Assembly: GCA_013396525.1 (NCBI GenBank)
Contig: VWYX01000219.1
Span: forward strand, 124,001 to 188,000
Reading direction: 5' to 3'
Origin: Chaetorhynchus papuensis
Lineage: Eukaryota > Chordata > Aves > Passeriformes > Rhipiduridae
Length of the DNA: 64,000 nucleotides
Positions 25,501-39,070 of the stretch are shown one piece after another. Each line of letters starts with the position of its first letter. Within the stretch, counting starts at the first letter, position 1. Below the pieces are notes generated by a model. That model was not told the origin of the DNA and did no database searches. It worked only from the letters and a program-made list of their open reading frames with translations. The position numbers and the translations under genes are program-made.

Positions 25501-25602
25501 GGAACAACAGCAAAACAGTCAGGGGTAAAGCCTCTGAACGCACTCCCAGCCAGGAACAACAGCAAAAACTTTTAGGGATTAAAAGCCCCTGACCACGCTC
25601 TG
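25499..25602. repeat. 52-bp imperfect tandem duplication at the exon B 3' splice site
   Basis: The copy at 25499-25550 and the copy at 25551-25602 both begin CAGGAACAACAGCAAAA on the plus strand (17 identical bases), then run on with roughly three-quarters similarity (AGGGGTAAAGCCTCTGA against AGGGATTAAAAGCCCCTGA) and end CACTC and CGCTC. On the coding strand each copy provides a TTTTGCTGTTGTTCCTG pyrimidine-rich tract. Only the copy nearest the exon is followed by CAG; the distal one is followed by GCTGG. The unit may be an old local duplication of the splice-site region. Confidence 0.8.
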
Positions 25603-27461
25603 AGGAGAACCTTCTAGGTTTTTTGTGCGCTCTTCCTTTACACGGCAACTCAACTCTGATGGATGCACGCTCGTTGTCTTCACATCAGCATCGAGGCACA
25701 GATGAACACACAGTTCTAATAAAATAAACGTTGCTGCTGTGAAGACGGAAAAATTAGACTGTCTTGTGTCTATAAAACCCCACATCCTTTGCAGGAAAGC
25801 AATATGCAGACACTCTTTAACAAGCAGATGGCAACTGAAAACAGAGCCTGCCTAGAGACACTCTTCTAATTCAACATGGCTGAATGGGTTTCCTCAGCAA
25901 AATATTTAGTGTTGTACTTGACATTTTTCCTGCCAGAGTCTCAGCAAAGAAAGAACAGAATTGTCACAACAGAAATGAAACAGATTTGACATTGAACAAA
26001 GTGGCTGAGAGCAAATATCCTCAAAATGGTATCTGAGTTATCACTTGTTAGATGCTGCAACACTCGGTGCTTGTAACAAACATTTTTTCAGAGGTTAATG
26101 TCTGGCAGACTGTGTTTGGCTCACTTCTCTGTCTGCTGGCAATTACAACCAGACATTTGCAGAGAAAGACAAACAGAAGGATCCTTCTCCCTTCCCCGAG
26201 AATGGCTTCCCAACAATAATGCTTGGGCTCAGAGCTAAACATAAAACTTTTTGTGTGAGACCCTGGTTGAAGTATTCCTGATGCATTCCCAGCTTCAGAC
26301 AGCACCTAATGCCTCCCTCCGAAGCACCGATGGAGAAGAAGAATGGGGACAAAAGGAAAATTTCAAGAAGTCAGGTGTGTTAAGGAGGTTACTGGATACA
26401 CTGCAATGTGCACACGGGGATACAAAGGGTATCTCCTCCTTCCAAATCTAAAGGTCAAAGACTGAGTGTAGATAGCAAGTGTCCATGTGGCAAGGGAAGG
26501 AACATTGAAATTCAAGGTGTGACAGCAAGACTGGGGGCACTGCCAGAGGTACAGTGTGTTCAGAGCACGTCATGGACTGAAAGGTCAGCCAAGATAGTTG
26601 GGTTGGCCAGCACGTAAAAGGACCCCAAGACCAAAGGACAGCCTGGGGCTACAGGAACTGGGTTAATAAAATTAAAAAGAAAAACAGGTTTTAACATAAA
26701 TAGTACCAGCAGCAATTACCAGCTCCTAGCCCAGATCTGACTGAAGAGAAATATGTTTTTCCAGGGAAACAGTTTTGCCGCGGTTTAGAATTGTTCATCT
26801 GACAGACATGTGAAAGGAAATACTTCCACGTTACTTAAAAAGAAGAAAACCCAAATGAGGCCACACCTGCCTTGTAATGAACTTGTTTAGCAGAGAGGCA
26901 GCAGGACAGGATCTCTCCATCCTCCTCTTCCCCCTCCAGCACCCACAGACATCACCCAGTCTGCCCGACACTCTCTCCGTAAGGCAAACTGCTTCTGCTC
27001 AGGAGATGAATCCCATTCCCCACTTACAGCCAAACCACTTTCTGGAGCACAGAAGAGACCATAATGACAGCATTTAGTGAAGGTATTGGTTTGAGCTTTG
27101 CATGTTGTTGCAATTAGATTTGCAATTACAGCATCCTCTCTCCTTCTCTGCTCTCTGAGCTGCTCCGCTGTCCTAATTTTCTCCAAAGCATCTCTCATCC
27201 ATGTGGTAATTTACCACTGCTGTGTTCTCTCTGCTACAGTGGGGCAGTCCCAAAATCCTTGGTGCTTTTTTCAAAAGCAAACAGGACCCCTGGCAACTCC
27301 CATCACACTTGGCTTCCAATTAATTGCTGAGCACGAGGTCATTTGAGTCATCCCCACCAAGGTCCCAGCAGCTCCCTGGGCTGTCGAGCTGCAAGGAGGA
27401 CAAACTCCAGCTTTCATGTGAGCAGGGGGAAACTGCATGGGAGCACAACCAACCCTACAGG

Positions 27462-27527
27462 CTGCCCTCCCCCTAAAATCTACTACAGCCCTCCCCCTGC
27501 CTTCCCCCTAAAAACTACAGCCCTTGC
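27462..27527. repeat. two imperfect copies of a C-rich, about 30-bp unit
   Basis: CTGCCCTCCCCCTAAAATCT plus ACTACAGCCCT is followed about 35 bases later by a similar unit, TGCCTTCCCCCTAAAA plus ACTACAGCCCT. The copies differ by a few substitutions and a 3-bp indel. Confidence 0.65.
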
Positions 27528-28721
27528 CCTTCAAAGCATCTCTCTGAAATGAAGAGTAAAAATCACACATGGTAAACACAGCAGAAGCCGTATTGGAAAA
27601 AAAACAAAGGTGCTGAAAAGCTGAACTAAAGGGTGGCACAATCAAACACTTGATCCTGGAGTTTACTTATCCTCTTTAATTATTTCTAAATATTAATACT
27701 GTAAGTGAAATCAATTCTCAGCTTCCAACAAGTGGTCCCCAGCTCAATTTTTTAAATTTCTCCCCATCAAGAGCACTTACTGAAAGCTTTTCCCTCGCTC
27801 CTAAAGGTCTTGTTAGTTTGGCAGGAAACAGAAGTTCTTGTTGAGAAGTCCTCTGTCTAAGAAGATTCTCTAAAATGTAATCCTAATTTAGTAATTGCTG
27901 CAGTATTTCCTCATTCTTTACGACCCATCAAAATCCTCCCCAGGCACTTTCAGGTGCCCTTTCTAACCTTATTCTAATAGAGCTGCTTTGCTGCTTCCTA
28001 TCTGGAGAGTATTCATCAGAATCACTAAAAAGCAATTCCTCTGGGAATTTCCAAAATTTACCCAGCACAGGGTAAATCTCTGCTAACTCACCATGGCCCT
28101 ACCCTGGCACAATCCCAGGTGCCCTTCACCTCAACCAGTTTTAAATCAACGCCCGAACAGAGATGCAGCTCACTCCAAACATGCAGAATAATAATCCTGA
28201 TGTTCATTATAAGCCTAGGAAATTAATGCCCTACAGCAAACCCTGGTGCTGCAGCTTGCAGCTGTGTTTGAGGAGATGGAAGTTGGAAAAAGAGGAAGGA
28301 TAGTGATTTTTTTCAAAGGTTGAACAGTTTCCCTTCCTTCTGCCAGCACCAGCCCATTCATCAAATAAATATTCCTCCTACTACTGCATAAGTAACTGAA
28401 AAGAAAACACATTTTATAATTTTAACCAGAAACTACAGCTAATCCCTCAAAAATGTGCTATGGGAAAGAACAGGATGGCACCTCTGCAAAATGCCACCCC
28501 TAAGATGAAGCTTCTCCCCAGTCCTCCCACCAGCTCCTCTACTCCCTCTGTGCAAAAACAAAACTTGACCTGGCTGACAAGTAGCTTGAAGCTCAAAGAA
28601 ACCCCCTTTCTGCAGCATTCACACCCCAGAGTGGTTTAGAAACAGCAGGAATGTAAGTGGGCTCATCCAGGACTTTTGGGTTAATTTTAGGGAAAGGCCT
28701 GAGAAGGGTTCACATAAGCAC

Positions 28722-28744
28722 CATCATCATCATCATCATCATCA
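28722..28744. repeat. (CAT)n microsatellite, 7 copies
   Basis: Seven uninterrupted CAT triplets lie at 28722-28742, followed by CA. On the minus strand they read as ATG triplets and give a run of Asp in a chance open frame. Confidence 0.95.
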
Positions 28745-29261
28745 CTGCAACCATCAGCCCCCAAGTCACTGCAGCACTGCACACCATGAGGGCAGCCCAC
28801 AGGTACCTGCAACTGAGGAGCACCAGAGCCTGGGTATGGGAAGCAGCTGAACAGTAAAACACAGCCAAAAAACCACAAAAAGGTGTCTGAGCTTATCTAC
28901 ATACATATAAGTTCAGGTCCTTCTGCTGCTGCTGCTCGTTAGCCCCTCTTCAAACACACACACACCCCCCATTCACCACAGACTTTCTAATTAGCTGAAG
29001 AAAAGAAAAATCAATAAGAAAGAAATTAAAGTTACAAATCTAACTGAAGTCAGTCACACACCCAGGGAAAATGTGTTCCTGGGGTAAAGTTTATCTAGTG
29101 TCATAATTTTATTGAAATCCTATATCTTCCTATTGACTTTTATCGTTTCAAGCTGGATGCCAGAGTTATCATTATTAGAGTCTCAGTGTTGCTCGCAGGC
29201 CTGAGGTTTGAGGTGGCTTTTTTTATTTTTTTCCTTTTATAAACAAGCTGTAATTGTCTGG

Positions 29262-29277
29262 TTTATTGATCAATAAA
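29262..29277. repeat. perfect 16-bp palindrome with ONECUT/CUT-like cores
   Basis: TTTATTGATCAATAAA reads identically on both strands. It contains ATCAATAA in both orientations, which matches the ONECUT (HNF6) core as I recall it. It lies in an AT-rich stretch without repeats. The symmetry is directly seen; binding is inference. Confidence 0.6.
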
Positions 29278-32200
29278 TCTTTCAACTGCCTCCCTTCACC
29301 CCGCTTCTGTTCTGGAGGGTCTCCTGCACCGTTCTCTGCAAGAAAATATAGGGTTGTTGTTTTTTAAAGAACAGATTGTTTTGTCATTAGCAATGAGAGA
29401 GCAGGAATTGTGCCGGTCAGTTCCAATAATGGCTTTTTAATGGCAGATTCTAGTCACAGTAAAATCTGCTTTGTTTCCACACGAGTGAACTCTGACTATT
29501 AATCCACAACCCAACAGCACAGCTCGCTTGCTCTCTCCCTCCTGCACGGGTTGGAGCCTGGCAGAGGAGACAGACTCGGTGCAGTGGAATCAGGATGATA
29601 TTTCCCACTTGGAGCTTTTTTTGATGGTGCAGAAATATTCCAAGTGTTACATCAGCTTTTTGTTCAATTAATGATAATTTTTAGGGAATGTTAATAGGCT
29701 GCTTCATTATCAGAAATCAGTGGCAAGATTTCTTCCCCCTCCTCTTCACCTCCAGACTCCTAAATCCGAATTAGTTATGATAAGGGAAAATTTCAAGACC
29801 GAAGAAAGATACGGAGCTTCAACATCAAACAGATGCTATTTGCAATCAGGTATAATTTAGCAAACTATTTCTCGTAAAAACACAAATAAAAGAGTTAGAT
29901 GGCTGTGTAACACAGGTCTGGGCTTTCTTGCTTTAAACTCATACAGAGAAAAAGGGAGATGGTAAGTGGGGCTTGACCAGATGTTTAATTTCAGTAAAAT
30001 TAGTGGGAGGCACAGAAATACAAACCAAGATATTGTTGGAAATAACTACAGAATACTTAAATATATTAGACTGTGTCAGGACCTATTGACAAAATACATT
30101 CTTAGGTTACTTAATAAAATTAATCACATTAATCTCTGGCCCATGAGCAACTATTTTTGAGGAACTCACAAGTGGCAAGACTTCAACTGAAAACAGGACG
30201 GAGGAACAGACCCAACCTTTTAAAAGAAGGATCGAAGAGAAGACACAGACTCTGGCAATTATAAATCACTTCAATATTTTGGTATCTCATAAAATACTTG
30301 AAAAAAACATTAACAATCAAATTGCAAGCAGCTAGAGAAGAATTAGGGACAAGAAACAATCAACTGAGCCTTAATATGAATAATATCAAAACAGTCTAAT
30401 TTCTTTCTTTGACAGGTAAATTGTCTACTGAATAAAGGCAAATAATAAACGCGATAAATCTTAACTCCAGTGATGTGTTTATCAAAGAAGAGAATTACAA
30501 TTCAACAGCATCTCTGTAATTTGGAGGAATGAGTTTGTATGAGGGTGATGAAAACCACGGGAACAAAGCACAGAGAGTTGTGTGGCACCAGGCACCACGG
30601 ACAGGCTACAGCACCAGGGGGGAATCTGCCTCTTCCCCAGAGCTCCCAGTTTGCACCTTCCTTATGGGAAACACAGCCCTCTCCAGGCTCAGCAGGATGC
30701 AGGGAGGTGCCCTGAACCCCACAGCAAAGCATTGACCTGGGAATGTGAACAGGGATGCTGACAATGCACAGGTTCTGCCCCAGTCTGAGAGCTGCAGGGA
30801 TTGATAAGGGACTGATAAACTGTTAAGCCCCACAGTGGAAATAAAGCTGTATTCAATCCCATTGATGGAAGGTGTAGGGGGAAAAGCAACAACCAAGTGA
30901 GAGCAAAATGCAGGAAGCACCAGGCCTGCAGGGAGAGCTGAGGTTAAACACATGTTGGGTCAGGCTCCCTCCTGGAGCACACTGCTAATTGGCACAGGAG
31001 CTAATGGACTCCTCCAGAATGAAAAGCTCAAGAGTTCTCAGACAAAACCAGCAAAAGTTAAATTACCAGAAACTTCTCAACCCCTCCTTGCCTTCAGCAG
31101 CATCTGTGATCACCAAAAGGCAAATGGTTCCCCTTCCTCTTACCACCCTCACCTTCTGTACAAATCATCTTTATACCAAAATTTTCTACTCCCAAGCCTA
31201 CAAAATAGCTTCCTTCTCAGCCACAGCCATTTCCCAACATTTCTCTCTGTGGCTGACCTATTTTCACATTACTTTGCAAATCAGAACTGACTGCAGACAC
31301 ATATGTATACACACACCATTGACTTTCTACTCAAGACCTCAATTAAAACACCATTTACAAAAAAAAAGCCTGTTAACTTCATAAAAATAAAAACATCCAG
31401 CAGATTTCACCATCCTTGCACTGACAAGACCATTAGGAAACATTTTTTAAAATACCCTTAATTCTCGAATGTGACTGTCTATATATCAACTCTCTGCTTG
31501 TGTTTTTGCCCCTCGAGCCAACACAAAGCTACTGCAGGAATCTGAAGATGGATTTAACCTACAAAGAAGCCTTTCAGATGTGCTGTGCCCTGCAACTAAG
31601 GCTCCTCCAAGAAAAATAAAATATTCCTTCTTTTCAAGTCCAAGTAGTTCCATCCATGCCCAACAGGAACGGGTGGGGAGAGGCCAGAAAGGCTGATGGG
31701 CATAACCACAGGCACACAGCACACCAGGAACCAATCTCTGTCCCATCATCTCTCTGCAAGGGATGGCTTTCATCTGTTTTCTAACCCTCTCATAACAGAG
31801 CCATTGTCTTGCTGGGAAAGCCAGGTTATCATTCAGGTTGAACAGCAACTTCCTCCCAGGGCTGGAAGTCTGGAGAAAGCAGCCACCCAGGGAAAATGTG
31901 GTGGGAAGAGGACACAATGAGGCAGAGAACACAGGAGAGATGATGAAACGCTCATTTTATGTGCCAGAACAAGGCACTTGGGACTATCCTAGCTTCTCAA
32001 CCGTCCATTCTTAAATTCTGGAGAAACTCTGCTCTCTTGGCCAACGTTCAGCTGGCAGCTTTAAACGCACTCCTACAAATACCTGTGTATATCTTACATG
32101 CTCCTGCACTCCGTAGGTTTTCCTCCTGATTTATAGTCCTCCCTTTCTAGCTCGTGTCCCTCTCCTCCAACCCTTCCCTGCAGAGAGCTCAGCCCGCCTT

Positions 32201-32486
32201 AGATCCTGGCAATGCACCAGAGCAAATAAATCCACTGTAACTCTTTTAATCCGTCTCTGATAAATCTGCTGCTCGCTATCTTCTGGAGAACGGTGCGTGG
32301 TCTCTGAAAGCCCCATTTTGCTCACAGCACATCCATATGCCAGCTGACAAGCAATCACACAACTGACACTGCAACAAATTAAATATTATCTGACTAAAAT
32401 ACCCCTGGGGTCCTCTTGCTTCACAGTGAGTTTAACATGTTTAGTTATGTTCCTTAGCCTCCTGCTGCTGTGAAATAATTGTATGA

Positions 32487-32500
32487 TTTTTTTTTTTTTT
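32487..32500. repeat. poly-T run
   Basis: A simple homopolymer of 14 T following GTATGA, with no associated element recognised. Confidence 0.9.
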
Positions 32501-32910
32501 CTCCGTTTAACTCCCCTCTGCCGGAGCACTCACCACTGCCTGGCTCCAGAGTGAGCCTGCTTTGCTGTCCCAGTGTGTTTTGTCATCTCTTCATTCCCAA
32601 AAAACCCTCTTTCTCCCACCACTTCTCACAGTCCCACTGCTCAGGCACTCTTGTGTGTGAAGCTGCCTTATTCACCTGCCTCAGCACAGGGTCACTCACC
32701 ATCTGACACCGGTACCTGACACCACGTGCACAGTTCACAAGTGAAAAACGGAAATTTCTTTTTAAAAAGCCCAAAAAACTCCCAACATACCTTCCTTCAA
32801 CCCAGCCACTAGATTAGCATCAGTGCCAGAGGGAAAGCACACAGCTGACAAGGGAATGGATTCACCCTTACCTACTGGCAATACAAAACTAATGTGTTAC
32901 TCTCCTATTC

Positions 32911-32966
32911 AAAAAAAAAAAAAAAAAAAAAGAGAGAAGAATTAAAAATAAGAGAAAAAAAAAAAA
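32911..32966. repeat. long poly-A tract with a second A-rich run
   Basis: A run of 21 A (32911-32931) is followed by GAGAGAAGAATTAAAAATAAGAG and another run of 12 A. No retroelement body or target-site duplication could be recognised beside it, so it is listed as simple sequence and not as a retrotransposed tail. Confidence 0.85.
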
Positions 32967-35900
32967 GGAAGTTGCACCTTCACCTTGGGCTTCTCAACTC
33001 CAGGAAAATGACATCTAATAAATACATTGGATAAACAGGCTCTCATTGAAAACTCCTCTGGATACTTTTATTGATCATATAAACATCCAGTCTTTCTGAA
33101 CCCTGAGAAACTCCTGACCTTGACAGTTTTCTGGTGGAAATTAATCCCATTACTTTTTTTCATTGCTTGAAAAGGCATTTTCTTTTATCAGGTTTTAATT
33201 TGCCACCTTTCAGCTCCACTGAACATCTTTGTTGTTGCCTTGCACAGACAGGGAAAACAACTCCCAAACACAACTTCTCTAAACCGTTCATTCATTAGAC
33301 TCTGTGCTTTCAAATTGTCACCTCTTCTTCAACTGCTTTTTAAGGCAAACAAGTCCAATCATCAGTTTTTCAGTTTAACTGCTTTCCCAGTCTTTCACAC
33401 TCTCATCACCCATGTCTGACTGCTGCTCTCATCCCGCAGCATCTTTGGCTGAACAGGGTTGATGAGGAACAAGTGAAGAGAAACAGCGAAGACACAAAGT
33501 CCTGGGTCCTTTCCCCACCTCTCTGTGAGTGACAGGGGCATCCTCACCCACTCCTGGCATGGGCACAGCAACAGGACAAGATGCTCTCCCAAAAGCTGCT
33601 GAGCCAGGGGATGACAAAAAACCCCAGCACACAACCTCCTCCATCACCCCCCCTCAACCACAGCAGAAGAGAACAAGAGAGAAGAGGATGCATCTCCACA
33701 CCTGAGACAGAACCTCCAGTTCTTGTGATAACAGCCCACAGGTACAAATTTCCTCAAATTTAAACATTTCAGAACTGAAATTTTTACTCTAGAATAGCTT
33801 ACTAGTTAGTAGGGCTAATTTCAGCACTAGCTGCCACTCAGTGAACACCTTCCCTTTAGTACCACTAGGCATTGTGAAATTAATTCACAGACAAAATGAC
33901 ATTGCTTCTTTTCTCTCTCCACTGTCTCTGCAATATGAAGTCAACAGAATCTTTCCTCAGAACTGCATTAACATCAAGAATGTTATGCTCAAACCATTAG
34001 ACAAAATGCGAAGCACTGAAGTCACACTTCATTAAAAACAAGTGGAAAAACCAGTTTACCAGAAGAAAAACATTATTTAGGAAAGATATTCATTATACAC
34101 ATCTGAAAAACAATTATGATTAAATGTACGACAATGAAACATTCATCAGCTGTTAATTAATATTTGACCACAATATTTGCATTTTCAACAAAACCACATT
34201 TCAGTAAGGAACAGAAACACTATCAAAACATCTCCTTTGTTGCAAACTAAACCCTTTGGTTTGTTTTCGTAGTAATGAACTGCCACATTCTGGAGAATGA
34301 AACAGAATGAAACAGACCATCAGCTTTTCCACTTCTGGGCACAGCTTCAAAGTGTACAGAATATGGTGTAATCACTGAAATAACTGGCAAACAAAAGGCA
34401 CAGGGAAAAAGTCCCTCCCTGCCACGGAACAAGCTGGTCAACAGCAAACAGTTCATGATGGTTCTCCTGCTTCCATACTGCAACACATCCACACAGAACT
34501 TTCTGCATAATTTTGAGGGACTTCAGTTGATTTTTCACCTTGGCTGTGTTCCACCTACCAGAAAGGCAATCCAAAGGACGCCCAACCCACCACAGGCAGA
34601 ATGCCAGAATTCTGAGTTTGCAATCAAGTCCTCAAGAAAACAAAAAGGTGATAACAGACCCTTTTGCACAGCAATATTTAAATAATGCTAAAAAAGCACA
34701 CAACACTCATTGCTAAATTTGTCCCATCTCTGAAAAAAAAAGTCCATTGTGATGTGCCAGGAAACTATCAGAACCATTTTTCTTATTCTAAAGTAAGTTA
34801 AAAGTCTAAAGTAAAGTCACATATCTGTTGCTATATTTGGTTCTTCTGCTTCCATTTGGAAAATACAATAATATTATTTAATAAAGTGCCTTTCAATAAA
34901 CCTGGCAAACTCCTGACTTAGTACAGTCTTTCTCAAATACACCTTTATCTTACCAGCCAGTGCTGTACGAGATGATGCCATTTCCAATGGAGTCTATTAT
35001 CAGCACTAGGCAGACTCAGACTTGCACAACAGTTGAGGTCTGAAAGCTGCTCCAGATATTGTCCCCTGCCCAACCTCCCCAGCTCCCCTGGTTTCCCCTT
35101 CTCTCCAGGAGCATATTCCCTGGAATTCTTCCAGGCAGGTTCATGAACAGATCAGACTCCCCTCTCCAGGGCTGTGATCCTGCTACTGGCCTTATTTCCT
35201 TCTCTCAGGAGTCATTTTCAATTATTTAACAGCATCCTTAACATCCACCTTTAGGCTGTTTAAAAAAACCCCTCACAATCAACATAAAATCACTGGAATC
35301 CACAAGCACAAAAAAAAGGGTTGGTTTGGAGATGAAAGGAAGACAAAAGATAACAGGAACAAGTCACACAGCTGGAATTTCTGACCACCTGACAATCCCT
35401 CTCCCTCGACTTATTCCAAAAAGCTGTTCCTATTTCACTTGCAACTATTACTTCTTGGACTTGTCCTTATTATTTCACCTCCAATAACAACATTTGTGAG
35501 CTTTGCCATGTTCAAAGACAGCAGGACGACTGCGTTGTTGTCGTCAGTGCAGTCCCAGAGATGCTGCCCATGGTTACTAATTCTCTTCAGCTTGTTGAGG
35601 GTAAAGAAGCACCCAAAAAGCAGCAAGTGATAAGTTTCTTCCTGTCTCCCCATGCACATCAAGGATGCTAAATGCACACACAAACAAAATCAACAAGCAA
35701 GGTTATGCAAAAGAACCCCCGTGCAAAATACCTGCCTCAAGTCCGTGGGAGAAGTAGCACAAATTTCACAGCAGATGTCAAATCTTTTCAACTTTTTCTC
35801 TGAATCAAATTGGTTACTAATGAAACAGTTTATGATTAATACTCACTTAAGTCAAGGAGAAAAATTAGGGGAGAAGCTATCAGCTGAACACGAGCAAATC

Positions 35901-37813
35901 ACATCGGCTCCAGATACACATAATGAAGGAGCACATGCAAAGAAAACACTGTTGCTGTATCTTTAGAAGTCTCCAGTTTCTGAACAGGCTGTTAAAACAG
36001 CATGATCACCATGCAAGACCCTCTAGAGGCATTTCTGTGACACGGTGAAGAAGGTACAAGCAGCTGATGTCCCTGTGAAGTGCAGATTTACCTCCTGAGG
36101 ATGGATCTCCTGATGGCCGTAACACCTGAAGCCTCACCAAGGTTTGCATCCCCCTGAGCACCTGCACAGAGCTCCATTCAGGGAAATACTGATCCATCCA
36201 CCTCAGGCTCACAGGCTCTGTCATTTGGATTCCCCCTAAGCCCAAGGAGCAGGACACAGAGGTCAGGGAGGGAGGAGAGGGCAAAGCACAGTTTATCCAT
36301 CCTGTCTGTGCTCGGAGCTGCTGGAGCAGCACCCTGGAAGCACAAACTGAACACAAAATACCTGCTAAAAATGATCTCTACACCTACAAGCACAATTCCT
36401 GGCAAAAATTTATCACCTCTTCCGCCAGAGCAGTCTTGTATGTATTTGAAGATGTGTTTCTCTGTAGTATTCAGTAGTGTAATTCTTCACTTTTCCCTCT
36501 TACTTTTTACCGTTTCAGAAGATGGTTAATAAATATCCATTTCTCCCCAACAACTGAGAGGAACCACTCTAGTATCTCTCTCAGTTATCCAGAGCTGACT
36601 GGAAGGAGAGCCAGGAATAAATGAGATGGGGAATAAGGACAAGAAATCACTTTGTAACTGAAAACTCAGGGCCAGCCACTGAGCAAAAGGCAGAACAATC
36701 ACAGAGCCACACTAAAAATCAAAGCAGAGAAGAAATGTCTGTGGTCTTTGATTAATATTCTGTATTTGCACATCCAACAGGTTACCCCATATACCTAATT
36801 TTAACAGCAATCCCTAAAAGCTTTGAATTTAAAAACAAATGTGGTACTAATTGAAAACCCTTCCTCACCAAGCCTGTGGCACAGCTTGTACAAAGACCTG
36901 CTCCTCCAGAGGGCACTGAGTGGAAACTGTAATTGTAATTAGGTTTTGGATGTGTGAGAAGTGAAGGAAAAATACTGTCAGTTCAATGTGTATGAAGGAG
37001 GATGACATGAAAAGAATAAATAGGTTGAAAAGTAGAGAGCTCTGAAGTTTTCATCTCAAAAGAAAAAGAAAGCCCAACTTTACGCAAAATTTAAAAAACC
37101 TTCTGAGGAACACAAGTAAAGGAAGGAATTAATCTCCAGCTGAAGTCTGCGTGCTTCTAAAAGAAGGTACCTATTCAATCATCTTTTTCTTAATCAACAG
37201 TTTAATACTATAAACAGAAAACCAGCAGCATGACAAATGAAGTTTTTAGAGAGAGCTTCTCCCTGCCTCCTCCTGTGGCACCAAAAGGCAAACAGCTGCT
37301 CACTCTGCCTCGCACACCTCGTCCTCACACTGGCACACTAATGGGTTTTCTGACAAGGCAAACTCTAATATTAGACACTGCTCTTATTAGCTCAGATCAG
37401 AGGGTGCTGTTAAACCCTGCAGGTACCACACTGCCGAGGTTGCTCTCTTTATTTCACAAATCATGTGTAATTGCCTCTCTAATATCACCCACTGAATTGA
37501 GTTGAACGCAATCATTCTTCTCTAAACTCAACATTCATGCACTTCAAACACGTATATTTCATTCTTAAAGAATACTTTTTTTACAATACAAATACTTCAA
37601 AAGCTTAGAATTGAAGTTATTAGACAATTTACCCCACTGATACCAACAGCAAAGCGACACACCAAGGCAACTCCTCCCATGCTCCAGTCAGCAATTGCTT
37701 TTTCCCTCGCCACAGGAAGAAACAGGGGGTCTCTGAAGTGGTTTTAAATCCTCACGTTTCAATGAGCAGTGTGTGATGGATATGGCTGTTATTTGCAACG
37801 CCGTAGGAGCGCG

Positions 37814-37840
37814 TTATAAATAAGCCGGTGTTATTTATAA
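37814..37840. repeat. perfect 10-bp inverted repeat of two MEF2-consensus sites
   Basis: TTATAAATAA (37814-37823) and TTATTTATAA (37831-37840) are exact reverse complements around GCCGGTG. Each arm fits the MEF2 consensus YTAWWWWTAR, and the first also resembles a TATA box. The flanking GGAGCGCG and GCAGCGTGTCG are CpG-bearing. Function is not established. Confidence 0.6.
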
Positions 37841-39070
37841 GCAGCGTGTCGTTCTGCACACACCAGAGCAGCCCCACAGGCACAGCATCCCAGGGCACGC
37901 TGCCTGAGAGGAAAGGGTTTGTGGAATGTTTGCACAGGCTCGGGCACACGGGGGATCTCTGCCAGGGGCTGCTGGAGCCTGGCAGGAGCCGCCGATGCCT
38001 GGGAGGGCATCGTACAAACAGCGAGATGCTCACGGGGCAGCAAAAGGGATGGGAAACGAGGAGCTGGGCTGAGTTCTGCATTCACCATTAAGGAGATTTC
38101 TGTGGTCTCTGCTGTGCCTGATAGCAGACCATTTTAAAGAGGCCCAGAAATGACAGCCTGTGTGTGCTGGGGGTGGGTAACACCAGCACAAAGCGCTTGC
38201 TCCGTGTGGACTGAGAGGGGAGGACAGTTGCTCATCACTAATGTTTACTTACACACCACTCTCCCACCAAGCTTGCTAACAGTCTGGCATGCTAATGGAC
38301 AGTAAGGAATTCATTATTTTTTCTCCCTCTTCTCATCTTCAGCCTCACCTCCTATGTTGGAACCAATTTAATTACTGCTAAATCACCTCCAACAATGCAC
38401 GCCAAGCCCGGCCCTGTATTTCTTCAAGAGCTGTGATTTTATCCCTTCGTTTCTCCTGCTTTTTCACTTATTTGCTTTTTAAACAGAAGAGATTACTGCC
38501 CAGATGTGCGAGTTTCCTATTTCCCCACGATTTCAGACGACATTAGCCTCTTCCTTGCTCATTCCTACTGAAACAATGCTGTCTCTCCTGGCACATCATC
38601 TTTAAAAAGCAAATGCAATTGAAGTTATCACCATGCAGCTCACAAAGAGAGATACCTGCATGATATAATTGATTCCTCTTCTGATCTCACTGGTTAACAA
38701 CAATAATTGAATTTGGTACCCTTTTTAACACACTCACATATTCTTTCACAGCTCCGAGTTGAACATCCTCCCTGCTTTTGTCCTTGGTCTCATTTTCAAA
38801 AACTTTTATCTTTCGTTCGCCAATCTAGCACAAGCAAGAGACTCTCCAGTCTGGGGAAAACTGGAGCACAGACAATTAAGGCAGGAGAGAAGCAGGAGGA
38901 AAAATGCAGTATAATATATGCAAATACAGATGTCTTACGAGGACACTGTTATAAGTAACTTGTTCATGAAACTCTTCCACTTAGTGCAGGGCTACCTTTA
39001 GGTTTTTATGCTGCACTTTTTAGCAGTTAATCCTAAAGCAGCCTCTTAGGGGAGTTCAGCATCTCCATCT

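Noticed and set aside
32911..32966. Poly-A tract as the tail of a processed pseudogene or retroposed SINE
   Set aside because: No recognisable body precedes it and no flanking target-site duplication was seen.
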